Source: Bacillota bacterium
Lineage (GTDB): Bacteria; Bacillota; Clostridia; Christensenellales; UMGS416
DNA: 64,000 nt
Assembly: GCA_023410875.1 (NCBI GenBank)
Contig: JAEYPH010000036.1
Coordinates: 1 to 64,000, forward strand
Reading direction: 5' to 3'
The notes under the pieces were generated by a model that was given only the letters and a program-made list of their open reading frames with translations, did no database searches and had not been told where the DNA came from. Made by a program: the position numbers and the translations under genes. Positions within the stretch are counted from its first letter, which is position 1. Each line of letters begins with the position of its first letter. Positions 15,237 to 24,352 of the stretch are shown here, one piece after another.

Positions 15237-16232
15237 ATGGCAAAGATGTTTTACGGCAGCGACTGCAACCTGGGGCTGCTGAATGGCAAGAAGGTGGCCG
15301 TCATCGGTTACGGCAGCCAGGGCCATGCCCACGCGCTCAACCTGAAGGAATCCGGCGTAGACGTCATCGTGGGCCTCTATGAGGGCAGCCCGTCCTGGGC
15401 CAAGGCCGAAGCTGCTGGGCTCACCGTGATGACTGCCGCCGACGCTGCGGCCGCCGCTCAGGTCATCATGATCCTCATCAACGATGAAAAGCAGCCGGCG
15501 CTGTATGAGAAGGACATCCTGCCCGGCCTGGCCGACGGCAAATATCTGGCCTTCGCCCACGGCTTCAACATCCACTTCGGGCAGATCACGCCGCCTGCCG
15601 GCGTGGGCGTGTTCATGGTGGCCCCCAAGGGCCCTGGCCACACGGTGCGCAGCCAGTTCCAGGAAGGCAAAGGCGTGCCCTGCCTGGTGGCCGTGGCCCA
15701 GGACCCGACCGGCGACGCGCTGGACATGGCGCTGGCCTATGCAGCGGGCATCGGCGGCGGCCGCGCCGGCATCCTGCAGACCACCTTCCGCCAGGAGACC
15801 GAGACCGATCTCTTCGGCGAGCAGGTGGTGTTGTGCGGCGGCGTCAGCGAGCTCATCAAGGCCGGCTTCGACACGCTGGTGGAGGCCGGCTATGACCCGG
15901 AGAACGCCTACTTCGAGTGCTGCCACGAGATGAAGCTGATTGTGGACCTGATCAACCAGGGTGGCCTGTCCTACATGCGCTATTCCATCAGCGACACCGC
16001 CGAGTACGGCGACTACCGCGTGGGCCGGCGCATCATCACCGATGAAACCCGCAAGGAGATGAAGAAGGTGCTGACCGAGATTCAGGAAGGCCAGTTCGCT
16101 CGGGAGTGGATACTGGAGAACAAGGCCAACCGCCCGGCCTTCCGCGCTCGCCGGGCCATGGAGAAGGACAGCCAGATCGAGAAAGTCGGCGCCGAACTGC
16201 GCTCCATGATGTCCTGGATCAAGAAAGGTTGA
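15237..16232 (+). CDS. ilvC: Ketol-acid reductoisomerase (NADP-type, class I)
   Basis: A 331-residue enzyme converting acetolactate or acetohydroxybutyrate to dihydroxy acids with Mg2+ and NAD(P)H. The N-terminal Rossmann motif GYGSQGHAHALNLKESGVDV is present. FAHGFNIHFGQITPPAGVGV and MVAPKGPGHTVRSQFQEGKG match the IlvN domain, and the C-terminal knotted domain has the Mg-binding acidic residues (RQETETDLFGEQVVLCGGVS and YFECCHEMKLIVDLI). Length is typical of class I. RBS AGGAGGCTGAAACA. A run of hairpins follows before ilvD. Confidence 0.97.
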   Translation: MAKMFYGSDCNLGLLNGKKVAVIGYGSQGHAHALNLKESGVDVIVGLYEGSPSWAKAEAAGLTVMTAADAAAAAQVIMILINDEKQPALYEKDILPGLADGKYLAFAHGFNIHFGQITPPAGVGVFMVAPKGPGHTVRSQFQEGKGVPCLVAVAQDPTGDALDMALAYAAGIGGGRAGILQTTFRQETETDLFGEQVVLCGGVSELIKAGFDTLVEAGYDPENAYFECCHEMKLIVDLINQGGLSYMRYSISDTAEYGDYRVGRRIITDETRKEMKKVLTEIQEGQFAREWILENKANRPAFRARRAMEKDSQIEKVGAELRSMMSWIKKG

Positions 16233-16240
16233 ACGCCAAC

Positions 16241-16400
16241 CCTCCGCCGCCTGGCGGCGGCACCTCCCTTTGCAAGGGAGGTAGGGCTGATCCTTTCAGT
16301 CTCGGCCCCCTTGAAAAGGGGGCTGCCGCATAGCGGCTGGGGGTTTATCGCAAGCCCTGCCGTGGAATTCACCCGTGGGCGAGTTCCGAATCCGAAGTAC
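16241..16400. repeat. Cluster of short perfect hairpins between ilvC and ilvD
   Basis: Four consecutive perfect stem-loops: 16244-16260 (7 bp), 16262-16282 (9 bp), 16305-16323 (8 bp) and 16325-16337 (5 bp). A GC-rich tail follows with GGAA...TTCC pairing near 16375-16388. This looks like an intergenic palindromic repeat element rather than a simple terminator, since no T-tract follows. It could modulate ilvD-ilvB expression or mRNA stability. Confidence 0.6.
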
Positions 16401-16434
16401 ACTATGCGCGTCTGACGCAGAAAGGCTGGTATCC

Positions 16435-18084
16435 ATGCGCAGCGACACTGTAAAGACAGGCATGGCCCGGGCGCCCCACCGGTCGCTGTTCAAGGCCATG
16501 GGTTACACCGATGAGGAGCTGGCGCGGCCGCTGGTGGCCGTCGTGCACGCCCACAGCGAGATCGTGCCCGGCCACATCCATCTGGACAAGATCGCCGAAG
16601 CCGCCGCCGCCGGCGTGCGCATGGCCGGCGGCACGCCGATCAAGTTCCCTGTTATCGGCGTGTGCGACGGCATCGCCATGGGCCATACAGGCATGCACTA
16701 CTCACTGGCCTCCAGAGAATTGATCGCCGACAGCATCGAATCCATGGCGCTGGCCCACGGCTTTGACGCACTGGTGCTGGTGCCCAACTGCGACAAGATC
16801 GTGCCGGCCATGCTGATGGCCGCAGCGCGGCTCAACATGCCCGCCGTCGTCGTGAGCGGCGGCCCCATGCTGGCTGGCCGGGGCAACCGGGATCTGAATT
16901 CGCTTTTTGAAGGCGTGGGCGCATGCGCCGCCGGCACGCTGAGCGAGGCCGGGCTGGCCGCGCTGGAGGATGACGCTTGCCCCGGCTGCGGCTCGTGCTC
17001 GGGCATGTTCACCGCCAACAGCATGAACTGCCTGTGCGAGGCGCTGGGCATGGCGCTGCCGGGCAACGGCACGATACCGGCGGTGTACGCCGGGCGCATC
17101 CGCCTGGCCAAGCATGCTGGCATGGCCATCATGGGCCTGCTGGAGCGCGGTATCAGCGCCCGGCAGATTTTGAACGAAAGAGCCTTCGAGAATGCGCTGA
17201 CCGTGGACATGGCGCTGGGCTGCAGCAGCAATTCGGTGCTGCACCTGCTGGCCATTGCCCGCGAGGCCGGCGTGCCCATGGACCTGGATCGCATCACGGC
17301 GGTCAGCGCCCGCACGCCCAACCTGTGCCGCTTAAGCCCCGCCGGGCCCCACCACATCGAGGAGCTGGATGCCGCCGGCGGCGTGCCCCAGGTCATGAAG
17401 CGGCTGCTGGACAGCGGCCTGCTGGACGGTGCCTGCCTGACTGCCACCGGCCAGACCGTGGCTGAGAACCTGAGCGCCGTGGCGGAGCGGCCCACCGAGG
17501 TCATCCGGCCCGTGGGCAACCCCCATTCGTTCACCGGCGGCATCGCCGTGCTGCGGGGCAACCTGGCCCCCGACGGCGCTGTGGTCAAGAAATCCGCCGT
17601 GGCGCCGGAGATGATGCGCCACAGCGGCCCGGCCCGGGTGTTCGATGGCGAGGAGGCTGCCATTGCCGCGATCCTCAGCGGCGGCATCCACAAGGGCGAC
17701 GTCGTTGTAATCCGCTACGAAGGCCCAGCCGGCGGGCCTGGTATGCGCGAGATGCTGCAGCCCACGTCGGCGCTGGCCGGCGCGGGGCTGGACAAAAACG
17801 TAGCGCTGATCACCGACGGGCGCTTCAGCGGAGCTACCCGCGGCGCGGCCATCGGCCACGTGTCGCCGGAGGCCATGGCCGGCGGGGCCATCGCGCTGGT
17901 GCTCGAGGGCGACCGCGTGGACATTGACATCGAAGCCGGATCGCTGCATCTAAACGTGGACGAGGCTGAGCTTGCCCGCCGCCGTGCCGCGTGGGCAGCG
18001 CCCGCCCCGCGGATCACCACGGGCTATCTGGCCCGGTACGCACGGATGGTATCCTCGGCCAGCACCGGTGCGGTGCTGCAATGA
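16435..18084 (+). CDS. ilvD: Dihydroxy-acid dehydratase
   Basis: A 549-residue Fe-S enzyme that dehydrates dihydroxy acids to 2-keto acids in Val/Ile/Leu synthesis. The start MRSDTVKTGMARAPHRSLFK at 16435 matches the family N-terminus; an upstream in-frame ATG would add 20 unrelated residues. Cluster and active-site motifs: VVHAHSEIVPGHIHLDKIAE, LVPNCDKIVPAM (Cys ligand), CPGCGSCSGMFTANSMNCL (Cys ligands), DGRFSGATRGAAIGHVSPEA and GDRVDIDIEAGSL. Complete. Confidence 0.97.
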   Translation: MRSDTVKTGMARAPHRSLFKAMGYTDEELARPLVAVVHAHSEIVPGHIHLDKIAEAAAAGVRMAGGTPIKFPVIGVCDGIAMGHTGMHYSLASRELIADSIESMALAHGFDALVLVPNCDKIVPAMLMAAARLNMPAVVVSGGPMLAGRGNRDLNSLFEGVGACAAGTLSEAGLAALEDDACPGCGSCSGMFTANSMNCLCEALGMALPGNGTIPAVYAGRIRLAKHAGMAIMGLLERGISARQILNERAFENALTVDMALGCSSNSVLHLLAIAREAGVPMDLDRITAVSARTPNLCRLSPAGPHHIEELDAAGGVPQVMKRLLDSGLLDGACLTATGQTVAENLSAVAERPTEVIRPVGNPHSFTGGIAVLRGNLAPDGAVVKKSAVAPEMMRHSGPARVFDGEEAAIAAILSGGIHKGDVVVIRYEGPAGGPGMREMLQPTSALAGAGLDKNVALITDGRFSGATRGAAIGHVSPEAMAGGAIALVLEGDRVDIDIEAGSLHLNVDEAELARRRAAWAAPAPRITTGYLARYARMVSSASTGAVLQ

Positions 18085-18112
18085 AACAACAAACAGGGAA
18101 GGGGGCGGCTGC

Positions 18113-19780
18113 ATGCTGCTGACCGGCTCACAGATTCTCATCGAATGCCTCAAGGAGCAGGGCGTGGACACGGTGTTCGGCTACCCCGGCGGCCAGATCA
18201 TCAACTTCTACGACGCGCTGTATACCGACGGCGCCATACGGCACATTCTGACCGCCCACGAGCAGGGCGCGTGTCACGCCGCCGACGGCTACGCCCGCTC
18301 CACCGGGCGCACCGGCGTCGTGGTGGCCACGTCCGGCCCCGGGGCCACCAACCTGGTCACCGGACTTGCCACGGCGTTCATGGATTCCACGCCGCTGATT
18401 GCCATCACCGGCAACGTGCCCGTGCCGCTGCTGGGCCGCGACAGCTTTCAGGAGGTGGACATCGTGGGCATCACGATGCCCATCACCAAGCACAACTACC
18501 AGGTGCGCGACATCGCCCGCCTGGCCGACACCGTGCGCGAGGCTTTCATCGTGGCGCGCTCCGGGCGGCCGGGGCCGGTGCTCATCGATGTGCCCAAGAA
18601 CATCCAGGTGGCTCAGTATGAATTTGAGGCCCTTCGGCCTGCGACGCCGCAGCGACCGGAGCAGCCGGCTGCCGCTGACATCGACGCCATCGAGGCGCTG
18701 ATCCGTGGGAGCCAAAGGCCCTTCGTGTTCGCCGGCGGCGGCGTCATCAAGGCCGGCGCGTCTGACGCGCTGGTGCGCTTCGCTGAGCGCATACAGGCCC
18801 CGGTGGCATGCAGCCTGATGGGCTTGGGCAGCATTCCCGGCGCGCACCCGCTGTTCACCGGCATGATCGGCATGCATGGCGCCAAGGCCAGCAACATGGG
18901 CGTGACCCACTGCGACCTGCTGATCGTGCTGGGCGCGCGTTTCTCCGACCGCGTCATCGGCCGGGCGGACAGTTTCGCCCAGGGCGCCCACATCCTGCAC
19001 ATCGACATCGACCCGGCGGAGCTCAACAAGAACATACAGTCCCGCCACGGCTTCATCGGCGATTTAGGGTCCATACTGGCCGAGCTGCTGGAGCGCCTGC
19101 CCCAAGCCAACCGGACCGATTGGCTGGCCCAGATCGACACCTGGCGTGCCGAAGCGCCTCAGCCCTACGCGCCCAACGGCCTGCGCCCGCAGCACATCGT
19201 GGAGAGGCTGAGCGCGCTGGCTCCGGACGACGCTCTGGTGGCCACCGACGTGGGCCAGCACCAGATGTGGACGGCGCAGTTCTACCGCTTCCGCGGCCCG
19301 CGGACGTTCCTGACCTCCGGCGGCCTGGGCACCATGGGTTTCGGCCTGGGCGCGGCCATCGGGGCAAAGGTGGCCAACCCGCGCCGCCCCGTGATCCTGG
19401 TGACCGGCGACGGCAGCTTCCGCATGAACATGAATGAACTCACGACCATTGCCCGCTATAAGCTGCCCGTGGTCATCGTGCTGATGAACAACCGCACGCT
19501 GGGCATGGTGCGCCAGTGGCAAACGCTGTTTTTCGACCGGCGCTATTCCCAGACCAACCTGACTGAGGACGTGGACTTCTGCAAGATCGCCGAAGCCTTC
19601 GGCATCCCCAGCTGGCGGTTGACCGATCGGGCCGATGTGGACCGGGCGCTGACGTGGGCGCTGGGCTGCGGCGGCGCGGCTCTCGTAGAGTGCGCCATAG
19701 ACACCAACGAGAAGGTGCTGCCCATGGTAGCCCCGGGGGATTCCATCGACAGGTTGATCATGAGCGCGGATATCGACTGA
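18113..19780 (+). CDS. ilvB: Acetolactate synthase large (catalytic) subunit
   Basis: A 555-residue thiamine-diphosphate enzyme making acetolactate from pyruvate. MLLTGSQILIECLKEQGVDT is the true start (RBS GGGAAGGGGG); an upstream open frame is ignored. Key motifs: VFGYPGGQIINFYDAL with the TPP region AHEQGACHAADGYARSTGR (catalytic Glu), FAD/quinone-like central domain, and the C-terminal TPP/Mg motif VTGDGSFRMNMNELTTIARY through MNNRTLGMVRQWQTLFFDRR. It pairs with IlvN from the same operon and ends the operon. Confidence 0.97.
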   Translation: MLLTGSQILIECLKEQGVDTVFGYPGGQIINFYDALYTDGAIRHILTAHEQGACHAADGYARSTGRTGVVVATSGPGATNLVTGLATAFMDSTPLIAITGNVPVPLLGRDSFQEVDIVGITMPITKHNYQVRDIARLADTVREAFIVARSGRPGPVLIDVPKNIQVAQYEFEALRPATPQRPEQPAAADIDAIEALIRGSQRPFVFAGGGVIKAGASDALVRFAERIQAPVACSLMGLGSIPGAHPLFTGMIGMHGAKASNMGVTHCDLLIVLGARFSDRVIGRADSFAQGAHILHIDIDPAELNKNIQSRHGFIGDLGSILAELLERLPQANRTDWLAQIDTWRAEAPQPYAPNGLRPQHIVERLSALAPDDALVATDVGQHQMWTAQFYRFRGPRTFLTSGGLGTMGFGLGAAIGAKVANPRRPVILVTGDGSFRMNMNELTTIARYKLPVVIVLMNNRTLGMVRQWQTLFFDRRYSQTNLTEDVDFCKIAEAFGIPSWRLTDRADVDRALTWALGCGGAALVECAIDTNEKVLPMVAPGDSIDRLIMSADID

Positions 19781-19787
19781 TAAACGA

Positions 19788-19811
19788 CTGGCGGAGGGAG
19801 ACCTCCGCCAG
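19788..19811 (+). terminator. Hairpin ending the ilv operon
   Basis: CTGGCGGAGG and CCTCCGCCAG form a perfect 10-bp stem with loop GAGA eight bases after the ilvB stop. The following T-tract is weak. Confidence 0.6.
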
Positions 19812-19894
19812 AGCTTTGCATACAGGTTTGCCCTTAACTCTTCTTTTACCGTCGCGCGAACATGGATGCGGTTATTAGCCCTATATGCGTTCCT

Positions 19895-22342
19895 TCAGGT
19901 ACATAAGGAGTTCTCGTCCGGGCTCTGGACTGCCATAAGGCTCGCATGAGCGCGGATGTCGCTTATGCAATCTGAAGGTCTTTTGCTTATGTTGCTTGGG
20001 TTCGGATTGAACTTTTGGAGAAATAGCTTCTCGAAGACTGCTGCAGACATCGGCTTTCCGGTCAGATAACCCTGTACCTCGTCGCAGCTGTATTCGGCCA
20101 AGGTTTTGAATTGATCTTCAAATTCCACTCCTTCTGCTATTACGCGAATGCCCAGCGCTTTGGCCATGGATATGATGGCCTTGACAATGTTGGCATCACG
20201 GTAGTCGTTGGCCAGGTTGTCCACCAACGGCTTGGCAATTTTGATGCGGTCGATGGCGAATTTCTTAAGATAACTCAAAGAGGAATACCCGGTGCCGAAA
20301 TCATCGATGGAGATCGTAATACCCATTTCCGTGATGGCTCGGAACACTTCGTTGGCCTTGTCCGCTTCTTTCATGGCCGCGTTTTCTGTGATTTCGATAT
20401 CCACCCATTCCGCCTGTACCTCGTATTCGGACATGGCGTTTAGCAGCCTCGCGGCAAACGAAACATTGGCCAACTGCAAGGATGATATATTGACACCGAT
20501 TTTGATGGGTTGATCGTTAAGGCGGTTCCATTTGCTGGCTTGGCGGAGGGCGCTGTGGATAATCCAATCTCCCAACGGTACGATAAGGCCGGTTTCTTCA
20601 GCGATGGGGATAAACTCATCCGGCGTGATCAGCCCAAGCTCGGGGTGGTGCCAGCGCAGCAACGCTTCCGCGCCGGTTACTTTTCTATCGGGAATTGTTA
20701 CCTGCGGCTGATAGACCAGCTCAAATTCTTTATCAAAATTTGACTTTTTCAGGCCTAATTCCAGGTTGTTTCTGCGGATGACCCTTTCATGGAGCAACGA
20801 GGAAAAATAGGCATGCTGGTTGATTCCTTGTTCTTTGGCATAGTACATTGCGATGTCGGCGTTTTTCATCAGGATGCCCCTGTCTTGGGCATCTGCAGGG
20901 TAGAACGTGATGCCGATGCTCAAGGTTATGTTGAAGTCATAAGGATCGAGTTTGATTTGGGCCTCACAGCACTGATATATTTGCTTCACGATCTTTTCGG
21001 CTTGCCCTACATTGGAGCAACCGGGGAAGGCAAACACAAACTCGTCGCCGCCCAGCCGTGCCAGCAGAGTGCCTTCCGTTGCCACAGAACTCAAACGTCT
21101 GGCTATTTCAATCAACACAGCATCGCCGGTATCATGTCCATATGTATCGTTGATGGCTTTAAAATGATCCAGATCGATGTAGAAGAGGGCAATCGTTTGA
21201 CCATTTTTTGAGTTTTCAATCAAGCGACCCAATTCTGTGAGGAAGAATCTTCGATTGTACAATGGGGTAATGAAATCTTGCTTGGAGAGAAGATCCAACT
21301 CACAGTTTGCTGCTGTTAACTGCTGCGTTCTTTGGGCGACGCATTTCTCCAGAGTAGCGTTCGTGAGCCGTTCCGATGAAAGAAGAAGCTTGCTTTTTGC
21401 GGAGGATTCCAGAAAGCTGCTGATGACGTGATATGTGATCGCAATCAAGAGGATAAGCAGCACTTCACTAACCGCAATGTTACGGTCCAGCACAAGTAAT
21501 ATGACCGGAACGGTCAACAGAAACCCGGTCTTGATGTTCTTGGCGTTGCTGTTCAATACATCCGTATTGTTATCAATAGGACCAGCAAGATCCGGCAGAT
21601 GGAAGTTGTTGGATATGCACCCTGCGGCCAGAAGCAGAAATGCGCCAATATAGATGCCATCGACGATTGTGTTGGGAATATATTGACCGTTCAAGTATAA
21701 ATACGCATAAACCACATCGATCAGGCTGTAAACGAGGATACCGGCGCTGATCAGAATCCTGATTCGGCCAATGGACATCCATCGTAAAGATGCCAGCCAA
21801 ATAATGATGGAGGAGATGGCAAACAGATCGCAAACTGCGTAGAACAGGATCATCAGCTTAGCAAGATCCGGATGATGCGTGACTGTGATGTGATTCCGAA
21901 AGAACAAAAGCCACAAGAGTATGGCTTCCATGCTTACCATGGCTAGAATATCGAGTATCAGCTGTGCGGTGCCCGCTTTGTTGCGATGGATGGTCACTGC
22001 CACCCCTGCAGAAATGGCGAAGAACAGATTGGGCAGGAGATAAAGGACCATGAACAGGTTTTCTTCATTGGGATCGGTGTGGAAAACGAGCTCATAGAGG
22101 ATCCAGATCATGTCAGAGATTAGCCATGTCAGGCTGGCCAACCCAAGCGAAATGTATACCCAGGATGCAAGATTTATTTTGTGATATCGTATAATGGCAG
22201 CCAGGATGCAGGCCAGGGTCAGTAAATTGCCGATTGGGGAAAGTATGTCTCCCCATAAAGTGGAATTTTGAATCAGTGCGATGATGTAGATGATGTAATA
22301 GAGAACGAGGATTCCAATATGCAGAGTGTATCCCTTTTTCAA
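19895..22342 (-). CDS. Membrane-bound GGDEF-EAL protein (c-di-GMP turnover)
   Basis: An 815-residue protein. Residues ~1-310 hold about nine to ten hydrophobic helices forming an N-terminal membrane sensor of unrecognised type. A short coiled-coil linker (about 315-350) follows. The GGDEF domain has an intact GGDEF (431-435) and DLDHFKAINDTYGHDTGD; no RxxD inhibitory site stands before it. The EAL domain has GAEALLRWHHPELG (EAL 559-561) and IDDFGTGYSSLSYLKKFAID, so both diguanylate cyclase and phosphodiesterase residues look competent. Net direction is not predictable. Monocistronic, divergent from the his operon. Confidence 0.93.
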   Translation of the reverse strand: MKKGYTLHIGILVLYYIIYIIALIQNSTLWGDILSPIGNLLTLACILAAIIRYHKINLASWVYISLGLASLTWLISDMIWILYELVFHTDPNEENLFMVLYLLPNLFFAISAGVAVTIHRNKAGTAQLILDILAMVSMEAILLWLLFFRNHITVTHHPDLAKLMILFYAVCDLFAISSIIIWLASLRWMSIGRIRILISAGILVYSLIDVVYAYLYLNGQYIPNTIVDGIYIGAFLLLAAGCISNNFHLPDLAGPIDNNTDVLNSNAKNIKTGFLLTVPVILLVLDRNIAVSEVLLILLIAITYHVISSFLESSAKSKLLLSSERLTNATLEKCVAQRTQQLTAANCELDLLSKQDFITPLYNRRFFLTELGRLIENSKNGQTIALFYIDLDHFKAINDTYGHDTGDAVLIEIARRLSSVATEGTLLARLGGDEFVFAFPGCSNVGQAEKIVKQIYQCCEAQIKLDPYDFNITLSIGITFYPADAQDRGILMKNADIAMYYAKEQGINQHAYFSSLLHERVIRRNNLELGLKKSNFDKEFELVYQPQVTIPDRKVTGAEALLRWHHPELGLITPDEFIPIAEETGLIVPLGDWIIHSALRQASKWNRLNDQPIKIGVNISSLQLANVSFAARLLNAMSEYEVQAEWVDIEITENAAMKEADKANEVFRAITEMGITISIDDFGTGYSSLSYLKKFAIDRIKIAKPLVDNLANDYRDANIVKAIISMAKALGIRVIAEGVEFEDQFKTLAEYSCDEVQGYLTGKPMSAAVFEKLFLQKFNPNPSNISKRPSDCISDIRAHASLMAVQSPDENSLCT

Positions 22343-22422
22343 AATAAGGCACCTCTTTTCATATCAATTACGATATACCCATTTTTGCCCAACCTCTATC
22401 AAATGGTATAATAAGAAAATGC

Positions 22423-22452
22423 TTGACAGATTTGAAAAAGCGGCACTATAAT
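22423..22452 (+). promoter_or_regulatory. Strong sigma-A promoter of the his operon
   Basis: TTGACA (22423-22428), 18-nt spacer, TATAAT (22447-22452): both hexamers match the consensus fully. hisZ begins about 36 nt downstream. No T-box or attenuator is evident in the short leader. Confidence 0.85.
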
Positions 22453-22487
22453 GTTTTAGAGTGGTAAAGTGATAAAGAAGAAAAGCG

Positions 22488-23708
22488 GTGAAGGCAATGA
22501 CCCAAGGCAAGACCCACATCCCTCCCGGCACACAGGATTATCTGCCCCGCGAATGCGCCCACAAGCGCACGCTGGAGGCTTCGGCCCGGGCGCTGTTCCG
22601 CCGCTGGGGCTATGACGAAGTCGAGACGCCCTGCGTGGAATACCCCGAGGTGTTCCGCGGTGTCATCGGCGATTTCGAGCAGGAGAAGCTGTTCCAGTTC
22701 ACCGACAGCACAGGCAGGCTGCTGGCGCTGCGGCCGGATTTGACGATGCCCTTGGCCCGTCTGGCAGCTACCCGGCTGGCTGACCGGCCAGTGGCCCGTA
22801 TGTTCTACGTGGGCAATGCCTTCCAGTTTGCCGCCCGCGACACCGCCGGTGCCCGGGAATTCACGCAGATCGGCGTGGAACTGATGGGCCAGAGCGGCCC
22901 GCTGGCCGACGCCGAGGTGCTGGCGCTGGCCATCGAATCCCTGAAGGCTGCGGGCCTCAAGGACTTTCTGTTGGACATCGGACAAGTAGAGTTTTTCAAG
23001 GGCCTCATGGAGGAGGCCGGGCTCACGGTGGCCCAGGCCGAGGAGGCGCGGGCCCACGTGGAGGACAAGAACCTGTTGGCCCTGGAGCTGCTGATGCAGA
23101 AAGCACGGGTGCCCGGCGAGCTGCGCAACCGCATCATGGACCTGCCTGCGCTGTATGGCGGGCCGGAGGTGCTGGACGAGGCCGAGCGCTACACGTTGAA
23201 CCCCCGCAGCCGGGCGGCCGTGGCAAGCTTGCGGTGTACGCTGGAGGCCCTGAGCCAATACGGCCTGGAGGATTATGTGAGCCTGGACCTGGGCATGGTG
23301 CAGAGTATCCACTACTATTCCGGCGTGATCTTCCGGGGCATCTCCCGCTATCTGGGCTATCCGCTGCTGACCGGCGGCCGCTATGACGGCCTGGTCGGCG
23401 AATTTGGCCGGGACCTGCCGGCCACGGGCTTTGCCTTCTCGGTGAAGCCCGTGCTGGTGGCGCTGGAGCGCCAGGGTGGCCTGGCGGATTGCCGTACTGT
23501 GGACGCCGTGGTGGCTTTGGGCGAGGAAGACCTCGCAGCGGCTTTGCGTGCCGTGGCGGCGCTGCGGGCCCAGGGGCTGTCGGTGGAACAATACTATGGC
23601 GCACCGCAGGCGCTGGAGGCTTATGCCCGCGGCCGCGGCGCGGCCCAGGCGCTGCGCTGGAGCGCCGGCGCGCTGCAGCCGGTGTGGCGCCGGGAGGGTG
23701 AGCAATGA
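22488..23708 (+). CDS. hisZ: ATP phosphoribosyltransferase regulatory subunit HisZ
   Basis: A 406-residue HisRS-like protein. It could start at GTG 22488 or ATG 22497 (MTQGKTHIPPGTQDYLPREC); AAGAAG and GGTGAAGG are the candidate ribosome sites. Class II synthetase-like motifs are present: ETPCVEYPEVFRGVIGDFEQ, FTDSTGRLLALRPDLTMPLA and the motif-3 region GGRYDGLVGEFGRDLPATGF. HisZ is catalytically dead as a synthetase and is required by short-form HisG, which is exactly what the next gene encodes, overlapping by 4 nt. Together they catalyse and regulate the first step of histidine synthesis. Confidence 0.93.
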   Translation: MKAMTQGKTHIPPGTQDYLPRECAHKRTLEASARALFRRWGYDEVETPCVEYPEVFRGVIGDFEQEKLFQFTDSTGRLLALRPDLTMPLARLAATRLADRPVARMFYVGNAFQFAARDTAGAREFTQIGVELMGQSGPLADAEVLALAIESLKAAGLKDFLLDIGQVEFFKGLMEEAGLTVAQAEEARAHVEDKNLLALELLMQKARVPGELRNRIMDLPALYGGPEVLDEAERYTLNPRSRAAVASLRCTLEALSQYGLEDYVSLDLGMVQSIHYYSGVIFRGISRYLGYPLLTGGRYDGLVGEFGRDLPATGFAFSVKPVLVALERQGGLADCRTVDAVVALGEEDLAAALRAVAALRAQGLSVEQYYGAPQALEAYARGRGAAQALRWSAGALQPVWRREGEQ

Positions 23709-24352
23709 ATACATTGACGATCGCGCTGGCCAAGGGCCGGCTGGCCGAACAGGCCGTGGAGCTGCTGGGCCACTGCGGCGTGGATTGCCGTGCCTATTAC
23801 GATTCCGGCCGCAAGCTGGTCATGGAGGATGAGGCCGGAACCACGCGTTTTCTGCTGGTCAAGCCCAGCGACGTGCCGGTGTATGTGGAGCGGGGCGCGG
23901 CGGACATCGGCGTTGTGGGCAAGGACACGCTGCTGGAGAGCGGCTGCGCCGTGTATGAGATGCTGGACCTCGGCTTTGGCCGCTGCCGGTTGTGCGTGGC
24001 CGGCTTCCCCTCGGAGCGAGAGCTGCCCGTTACGGCGGTCAACCTGCGGGTGGCCACCAAATACCCGGCCATCGCGGCCAGCTTCTTTGGAGCCAAGGGC
24101 ATTCCCATCGACATCATCAAGCTCAACGGTTCCGTGGAGCTGGGGCCGCTGGTGGGCTTAAGCGACGTGATACTGGATATCGTAGAGAGCGGCCGCACGC
24201 TACGGGAGAACGGCCTGGAGGTGCTGGAGGAGATTTGCCAGAGCAGCGCCCGGCTCATCGTGAACCGCGTGAGCCTGAAGACCAAGGCCGACCGCATCAA
24301 GCCGCTGCTGGGCGCGATGCGCACGCAACTGGAGGAGGGAGCGAAATGCTGA
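23705..24352 (+). CDS. hisG: ATP phosphoribosyltransferase catalytic subunit, short form
   Basis: A 215-residue HisG lacking the C-terminal regulatory domain, typical of the HisZ-dependent class. MNTLTIALAKGRLAEQAVEL is the N-terminus. LVKPSDVPVYVERGAADIGV, CRLCVAGFPSERELP and the PRPP-binding VGLSDVILDIVESGRTLREN are present. It transfers ATP onto PRPP to begin the pathway. Overlaps hisZ (ATGA) and hisD (7 nt), showing tight translational coupling. Confidence 0.96.
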   Translation: MNTLTIALAKGRLAEQAVELLGHCGVDCRAYYDSGRKLVMEDEAGTTRFLLVKPSDVPVYVERGAADIGVVGKDTLLESGCAVYEMLDLGFGRCRLCVAGFPSERELPVTAVNLRVATKYPAIAASFFGAKGIPIDIIKLNGSVELGPLVGLSDVILDIVESGRTLRENGLEVLEEICQSSARLIVNRVSLKTKADRIKPLLGAMRTQLEEGAKC

